The notes under the pieces were generated by a model. It worked only from the letters and a program-made list of their open reading frames with translations. It was not told where the DNA came from and did no database searches. From assembly GCA_035286585.1 (NCBI GenBank), contig DATEDC010000053.1, forward strand, positions 1 to 27,302: a stretch of DNA of 27,302 bases, written 5' to 3'. This document shows, piece after piece, positions 23,913 to 27,302 of this stretch; the stretch's first letter is position 1, and every line of letters starts with the position of its first letter. This stretch comes from DSOS01 sp035286585 (GTDB lineage Bacteria > Chloroflexota > Anaerolineae > Anaerolineales > UBA4823). Position numbers and translations under genes: made by a program.

Positions 23913-23941
23913 TCCCCTGGCGGAACCTGCCCGGCAGGGGA
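23913..23941 (-). promoter_or_regulatory. Competing stem-loops in the P-ATPase leader
   Basis: TCCCCTG (23913-23919) can pair with CAGGGGA (23935-23941). The inner CCTGC (23926-23930) can instead pair with GCAGG (23934-23938). The two stems share bases and cannot both form. They lie about 55-80 bases before the ATPase ATG in the transcribed leader. No known riboswitch consensus could be matched with confidence. Confidence 0.35.
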
Positions 23942-23958
23942 AACAAATCCGCAGCCCC

Positions 23959-23986
23959 AAAAAATCCCCCGGACGTTCAGGGGGAT
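23959..23986 (-). terminator. Intrinsic terminator/attenuator in the P-ATPase leader
   Basis: Reading the minus strand, ATCCCCC (23986-23980) pairs perfectly with GGGGGAT (23970-23964) around a 9-base loop and is followed by six Ts (23964-23959). It lies between a candidate promoter (24012-24004) and the ATPase start, so it could attenuate that transcript. Confidence 0.55.
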
Positions 23987-24003
23987 ATGTGTTGCTCCAG
24001 GAT

Positions 24004-24012
24004 ATTATAGCA
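24004..24012 (-). promoter_or_regulatory. Extended -10 promoter (TGCTATAAT) of the P-ATPase
   Basis: On the minus strand TGC then a perfect TATAAT occur at 24012-24004. The expected start is near 23997, giving a leader of about 135 bases. No -35 is visible. It diverges from the icd promoter at 24136. Confidence 0.5.
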
Positions 24013-24135
24013 CGAGGTTGCGCCAGCATAGCCGCCTCCCACCTGATAGCTTAGAAAGGTATTTACGGCTCTCCTGGATTTTCGACGGCAACTCCCAGAT
24101 AACCTTATTAATGTATTCGTTTTTAGGCACCAGTT

Positions 24136-24144
24136 TGCTATAAT
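24136..24144 (+). promoter_or_regulatory. Extended -10 promoter (TGCTATAAT) of icd
   Basis: TGC followed by a perfect TATAAT (24139-24144). It lies 132 bases before the icd ATG. It is identical in core to the divergent ATPase promoter. The space between the two promoters (24013-24135) shows no gene. Confidence 0.5.
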
Positions 24145-24210
24145 TCCAACGGGCGAGCACATTCGCTTTGCTCAGTGTAAACTCCGCGTGGCAGGATCAC
24201 ATTCAAACCC

Positions 24211-24247
24211 GGCATCCTTCGACTACGCCAGCTCCGCTCAGGATGCC
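24211..24247. repeat. Dispersed palindromic repeat in the icd leader
   Basis: GGCATCC (24211-24217) and GGATGCC (24241-24247) pair perfectly. The element contains ATCCTTCG and GCTCAGGA, the words shared with the repeat at 2490-2527, and CTCCGCTCAG, shared with 26369-26378. Confidence 0.5.
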
Positions 24248-24276
24248 TGATGATTTCAATAAAGGGAGTTGCGGAA

Positions 24277-25581
24277 ATGAGCTATACCATCCTTCGGGTT
24301 CCACAAAGCGGGGAGAAAATCAGCATCCAGAATGGCAGAATAAAGGTCCCCAACCAGCCCATCATCCCCTTCGTGGAGGGGGACGGCACCGGTCGGGACA
24401 TCTGGCGGGCCTCCAGGCGGGTTTTCGACGCCGCAGTGAACAAGGCATACCAGGGGGAACGCCAGGTTCAGTGGATGGAAGTCTACGCTGGGGAGAAAGC
24501 GTATACGAATTTCAACTCCTGGCTGCCAGATGAAACCGTGCAGGCCTTTCAGGAATTCCTGGTGGGCATCAAAGGCCCGCTGACCACTCCCATCGGGGGC
24601 GGGTTCCGTTCTCTCAACGTAGCCCTGCGCAAAGCCCTGGACCTTTACGTCTGCCAGCGCCCGGTGCGCTATTTCAATGGAGTACCTTCAGCGGTGAAAC
24701 ACCCGGAATATGTGGACATGGTGGTCTTCCGCGAAAACACCGAAGATATTTACACCGGCATCGAGTTCGAAAACGGCACGCCGGAAAACCGGCGCTTCAA
24801 AGAACTGCTGCTGGAGCACTTCCCCGCGGAATACAACAAAATCCGCTTCCCCGAAACCGCCGGCCTGGGCATCAAGCCGGTATCCAGGGAAGGCACCTAC
24901 CGCCTGGTGCGGGCTGCCATCCAATGGGCGCTGGAGAATGAGCGCCGTAGCGTGACCCTGGTGCACAAAGGCAATATCATGAAATATACCGAGGGGTCGT
25001 TCCGCAATTGGGGCTACGAGCTGGCCGAATCCGAATTCGCCGAGCGGGTGTACACCTGGGCGCAATGGGAGCGCAGCCGCGATCAGTCCGGAGAGGAAGC
25101 CGCCAACCGGGAACAGGAGGCAGCGCTCAAGGACGGCAAGTTATTAATCAAAGACGTCATCGCCGACATCGTCTTCCAGCAGACCATCACCCGGGCGCGC
25201 GATTTCGACGTGATCGCCACGATGAACCTGAACGGCGATTATTTATCCGACGCGCTGGCAGCCCAGGTTGGGGGGATTGGAATCGCCCCAGGTGGGAATA
25301 TCAATTACGCTACCGGGCACGCGGTCTTCGAGGCCACCCACGGCACTGCTCCAAAATACGCCGATAAGGACATGGTCAACCCGGGCTCGGTCATCCTCTC
25401 CGGGGAGATGATGTTCCGCTATATGGGCTGGCATGCAGCCGCCGACCTGATCACCAAGGGAATGCAGGGCGCCATCGCCGCCAAAACGGTGACCTACGAC
25501 TTCCACCGCCTGATGGAAGGCGCCACCAGGCTCAAGTGCTCGGAATTCGGCGAGGCAGTGATCCAACACATGGACGACTGA
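24277..25581 (+). CDS. icd: NADP-dependent isocitrate dehydrogenase
   Basis: This 434-aa enzyme converts isocitrate to 2-oxoglutarate and CO2 in the TCA cycle. PIIPFVEGDGTGRDIW (28-43) and GGGFRSLNVALRKALDLY (107-124) contain the substrate loop; Ser112 matches the regulatory Ser113 of E. coli Icd. FRENTEDIYTGIE, and later ATHGTAPKYADKDMVNPGS, are also present. The Lys-Tyr pair after HGTAP is the NADP-specificity signature. Length is slightly above E. coli's 416. The ATG at 24277 has AAAGGGAG 8 bases upstream and matches the family start; an ATG at 24250 in frame adds nine unlikely residues. The next gene begins 15 bases after the stop. Confidence 0.95.
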   Translation: MSYTILRVPQSGEKISIQNGRIKVPNQPIIPFVEGDGTGRDIWRASRRVFDAAVNKAYQGERQVQWMEVYAGEKAYTNFNSWLPDETVQAFQEFLVGIKGPLTTPIGGGFRSLNVALRKALDLYVCQRPVRYFNGVPSAVKHPEYVDMVVFRENTEDIYTGIEFENGTPENRRFKELLLEHFPAEYNKIRFPETAGLGIKPVSREGTYRLVRAAIQWALENERRSVTLVHKGNIMKYTEGSFRNWGYELAESEFAERVYTWAQWERSRDQSGEEAANREQEAALKDGKLLIKDVIADIVFQQTITRARDFDVIATMNLNGDYLSDALAAQVGGIGIAPGGNINYATGHAVFEATHGTAPKYADKDMVNPGSVILSGEMMFRYMGWHAAADLITKGMQGAIAAKTVTYDFHRLMEGATRLKCSEFGEAVIQHMDD

Positions 25582-25596
25582 GAGGAGGGAACAAAC

Positions 25597-26265
25597 ATGG
25601 CGCAAGCTGGCATTCACGCACTGGTTGGCGCAGCGGCCCGTACGGTCGCCCCGAAACGGGAATGGCTGGTGCTGGGGGTCATCCTCGGCAGCCTGTTCCC
25701 CGACCTGGACAACTACGCGGTGGCGGTCGCCACGCTCGCCGGGCGGGACACAAACGGCCTGCACCGCACCTTTACCCACAGCGTCTTTACCATCCTGGCG
25801 GCGATTGCGGTGTTCTTCGTCATCGCCCAGGCGCGCCGGCAGCCGCGCTGGACCGCGCTGGGCATCGGCTTCGGCACCGGGATCGGCCTGCACATCGCCC
25901 TGGACCTGCTGGTCTGGTTCAACGGCGTGGAGGTCCTCTGGCCGTTGGGCGGCTGGGTGAACCTGTGGGAAGGCGTAAAGCCGCCGGAATGGTTCGCCAG
26001 GCTGCTCGACCCGGCCGAGCTGCTCTTCTTCGCCCTGTACTTCTACTGGCTCTCTCAGACTGCCCGGAGGCAACGGACGGACACCGATTTTCTGGGCAAG
26101 CTGCGCGGGTGGACAATCGCCATGCTCCTGCTGCTGGCGGTCTTTACCCCGCTGTCTTACCTGATGAGCAAGGGTTTTTTGACGGTTTTCGGCGCGGCTT
26201 ACCTGGTCTCGATCACCGCCGCCTTCTGGATCACCATCCGCATGCGGCGAACGGTTGAGGCATAG
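25597..26265 (+). CDS. YdjM-family (DUF457) polytopic membrane protein
   Basis: This 222-aa protein has the hallmarks of the YdjM/membrane-bound metal-dependent hydrolase-like family. His7 is followed by a small Gly/Ala-rich helix, GSLFPDLDNY lies in the first TM region, HRTFTHS is at 56-62, and a later GLHIALDLLVW carries another His/Asp pair. The His/Asp set could bind a metal within the membrane. About five to six hydrophobic segments are present. AGGAGG lies just upstream of the ATG, and the gene is 15 bases after icd, so it is probably co-transcribed. No enzymatic reaction can be assigned. Confidence 0.8.
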   Translation: MAQAGIHALVGAAARTVAPKREWLVLGVILGSLFPDLDNYAVAVATLAGRDTNGLHRTFTHSVFTILAAIAVFFVIAQARRQPRWTALGIGFGTGIGLHIALDLLVWFNGVEVLWPLGGWVNLWEGVKPPEWFARLLDPAELLFFALYFYWLSQTARRQRTDTDFLGKLRGWTIAMLLLLAVFTPLSYLMSKGFLTVFGAAYLVSITAAFWITIRMRRTVEA

Positions 26266-26303
26266 CGCGTGAAGATAGCGTGAACGCAAGATATGTCGTA
26301 TGC

Positions 26304-26378
26304 CTCTTCGACTGCATTGCGGAAGCTTTCTGAGCGGAGAGAAAAGCAGTCGAAGAGCGCTCCCGCAACTCCGCTCAG
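26304..26378. repeat. Two overlapping inverted repeats (mutually exclusive hairpins)
   Basis: CTCTTCGACTGC (26304-26315) pairs perfectly with GCAGTCGAAGAG (26346-26357). CTGAGCGGAG (26330-26339) pairs perfectly with CTCCGCTCAG (26369-26378). The two stems interleave and cannot both form in one strand. The second arm is shared with the repeat before icd. It lies in the gap between the YdjM-like gene and sdhC; no gene is seen in that gap. Confidence 0.6.
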
Positions 26379-26440
26379 AGTTCGATTTCCATTTACCTGA
26401 CAGGTTGCATGCATATTGACGATATCTCAGACAGACCACC

Positions 26441-26467
26441 CCGGAATCCATAGTAAAATAATTCCGG
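26441..26467. promoter_or_regulatory. Inverted repeat flanking a -10-like box before sdhC
   Basis: CCGGAAT (26441-26447) and ATTCCGG (26461-26467) are perfect arms separated by 13 bases that include TAAAAT (26454-26459). The dyad is 42 bases before the sdhC ATG. It may be an operator over the sdh promoter, though a -35 at normal spacing is not seen. Confidence 0.45.
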
Positions 26468-26508
26468 TCGTAATCATCTAAATACTGTTACCCTGCTTCG
26501 AGGAGCCT

Positions 26509-26919
26509 ATGGATTCCATCAAGTCAACCCTGAACGGGTTTGTCCGCTACCGGTTGAACACAGGCAACCTGAGCTTCGTCATGCACCGCCTGACCGGCCT
26601 GGGCACGCTTTTGTTCCTGACCATCCACATCCTGGACACCTCCACGGTCTATTTCTTCCCATCCTTATACGCGCACGCCATCGACATCTACCGCGCCACG
26701 CCCTTCATGCTGTTGGAAATCGTGCTGGTATTTGCGGTGATTTATCACGGGATCAACGGGGCGCGGATCGCCATTTTCGACCTGTTTGCGCCAGCGGGCT
26801 GGCGGGCCGGGATGGAGGCCAGGACTGCGATCATCTCCCTGACCGCAGCTATTATCTTGTGGCTGCCAGCAGCCTACCTGATGGGCCGCAGCATGCTCAT
26901 CCACAACTTCGGTTTCTAA
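26509..26919 (+). CDS. sdhC: Succinate dehydrogenase cytochrome b subunit
   Basis: This 136-aa protein has three membrane helices (about 27-48, 65-86 and 106-127). The family motif SFVMHRLTGLGTLLFLTIH contains His26 and His40; His80 in VIYHGINGAR is the likely axial haem b ligand, as in other SdhC proteins. It anchors the flavoprotein and iron-sulfur subunits and takes part in quinone reduction. AGGAG precedes the ATG. The sdhD-like gene starts 13 bases after the stop. The catalytic sdhA and sdhB genes are presumably beyond the window. Confidence 0.9.
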   Translation: MDSIKSTLNGFVRYRLNTGNLSFVMHRLTGLGTLLFLTIHILDTSTVYFFPSLYAHAIDIYRATPFMLLEIVLVFAVIYHGINGARIAIFDLFAPAGWRAGMEARTAIISLTAAIILWLPAAYLMGRSMLIHNFGF

Positions 26920-26932
26920 GAGGCGAGCAGAA

Positions 26933-27302
26933 ATGACGAGCCGGAGCAGCCAGGTGCAGATCAAGCCAAACTACGAGCAGGTGGCCTGGAAATGGATGCG
27001 CTACAGCGGGCTGCTGCTGATCCCGCTGGCCTGGTTCCACGTCTTGATCCAGGACGTGCTGGTGGGAGTGCACCAGATCGACCTGGATTACGTCGCCATG
27101 CGCTGGGCAAGCCTGGCCTGGCGGGTTTATGACTTTCTCCTGCTGGCTTTCGCTTTCGCCCACGGGGTGAACGGCCTGCGCCAGGTGATCCACGACTACG
27201 TGCCCAAGGAAGAGACGATGCGCAAGATCTCCTGGTGGCTGTTCGGGTTCTGGCTGGTGATTTCCACCATCGGCGCGATCGCGCTCATCGGCGGGGTGCG
27301 CC
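26933..27302 (+). CDS. sdhD: Succinate dehydrogenase membrane anchor subunit, partial
   Basis: An open frame from ATG 26933 runs to the window edge (123 codons, no stop). It encodes MTSRSSQVQIKPNYEQVAWK at the start, then three hydrophobic helices (about 24-42, 65-80 and 97-120). The second helix has FAHGVNGLRQVIHDY, the SdhD/SdhC-type haem-and-quinone motif with a His for haem b. It follows sdhC by 13 bases with a GAG-containing ribosome site, so the two are co-transcribed. Only a few C-terminal residues are probably missing. Confidence 0.85.
   Translation, partial: MTSRSSQVQIKPNYEQVAWKWMRYSGLLLIPLAWFHVLIQDVLVGVHQIDLDYVAMRWASLAWRVYDFLLLAFAFAHGVNGLRQVIHDYVPKEETMRKISWWLFGFWLVISTIGAIALIGGVR

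Noticed and set aside
23913..23990. yybP-ykoY manganese or NiCo riboswitch before the P-ATPase
   Set aside because: The gene context is right, but the conserved internal loop sequences of these classes could not be identified, so no class is named.
25243..26451. 402-aa minus-strand frame across the YdjM-like gene
   Set aside because: Low-complexity Gln/Arg/Pro-rich shadow with no ribosome site; the plus-strand frame has family motifs and membrane segments.

Overview
The window looks like chromosomal backbone of a GC-rich, free-living bacterium, most likely a Chloroflexota member of the Anaerolineae type. This is an inference from protein style, not a database match: multi-GAF soluble histidine kinases, an L-asparaginase of the Rhizobium etli type, an aeRF1-like protein, dispersed small palindromic repeats, and promoters that are mostly an extended -10 box (TGnTATnnT) without a clear -35. 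There is no phage, transposase, CRISPR array or recognisable defence island.

Layout. Positions 1-111 hold the C-terminal end of a probable DNA polymerase III delta' subunit. 335-6298 carries plus-strand genes: a GAF-GAF-PAS histidine kinase, a metallo-beta-lactamase-fold protein with a degraded metal site, an L-asparaginase, endonuclease III, and a two-TM PH-like membrane protein ended by a terminator. 6368-11086 is a minus-strand block: tRNA-Pro(TGG), a 103-aa unknown, a tail-anchored NERD-like protein, a GT2 glycosyltransferase, RNase HII and an S9 prolyl-oligopeptidase-type peptidase. 11135-16289 returns to plus: a crotonase, a SAM methyltransferase, Hsp20 (with strong terminator), a rhomboid protease, and a run of three membrane-anchored coiled-coil proteins, the first with a ComEA-like helix-hairpin-helix head and the last apparently frameshifted. 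16299-18527 (minus) contains an aeRF1/VLRF1-like protein, a remnant of an HtrA-type protease, and a CbpA-type DnaJ. It is divergent from a second histidine kinase (18793-20751). A large Ca2+-type P-ATPase (minus, 20982-23861) has a leader with terminator-like and alternative hairpins. The right end is a TCA segment: NADP-isocitrate dehydrogenase, a YdjM-family membrane protein, sdhC, and the start of sdhD, which runs off the window.

How the genes fit together. Hsp20, rhomboid, DnaJ, the HtrA remnant and the aeRF1-like protein form a loose protein-quality-control neighbourhood. Icd and SdhCD form a respiratory/TCA neighbourhood. The two kinases are orphans with no adjacent response regulator.

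No clear undescribed defence or mobile system is visible. The best leads are the membrane coiled-coil trio (14271-16289), the aeRF1-like protein with a GGQ-less loop next to chaperones, the P-ATPase leader, the palindrome-rich dnaJ/kinase divergent region, and small palindromic elements, one of which seems to sit in frame inside rnhB.
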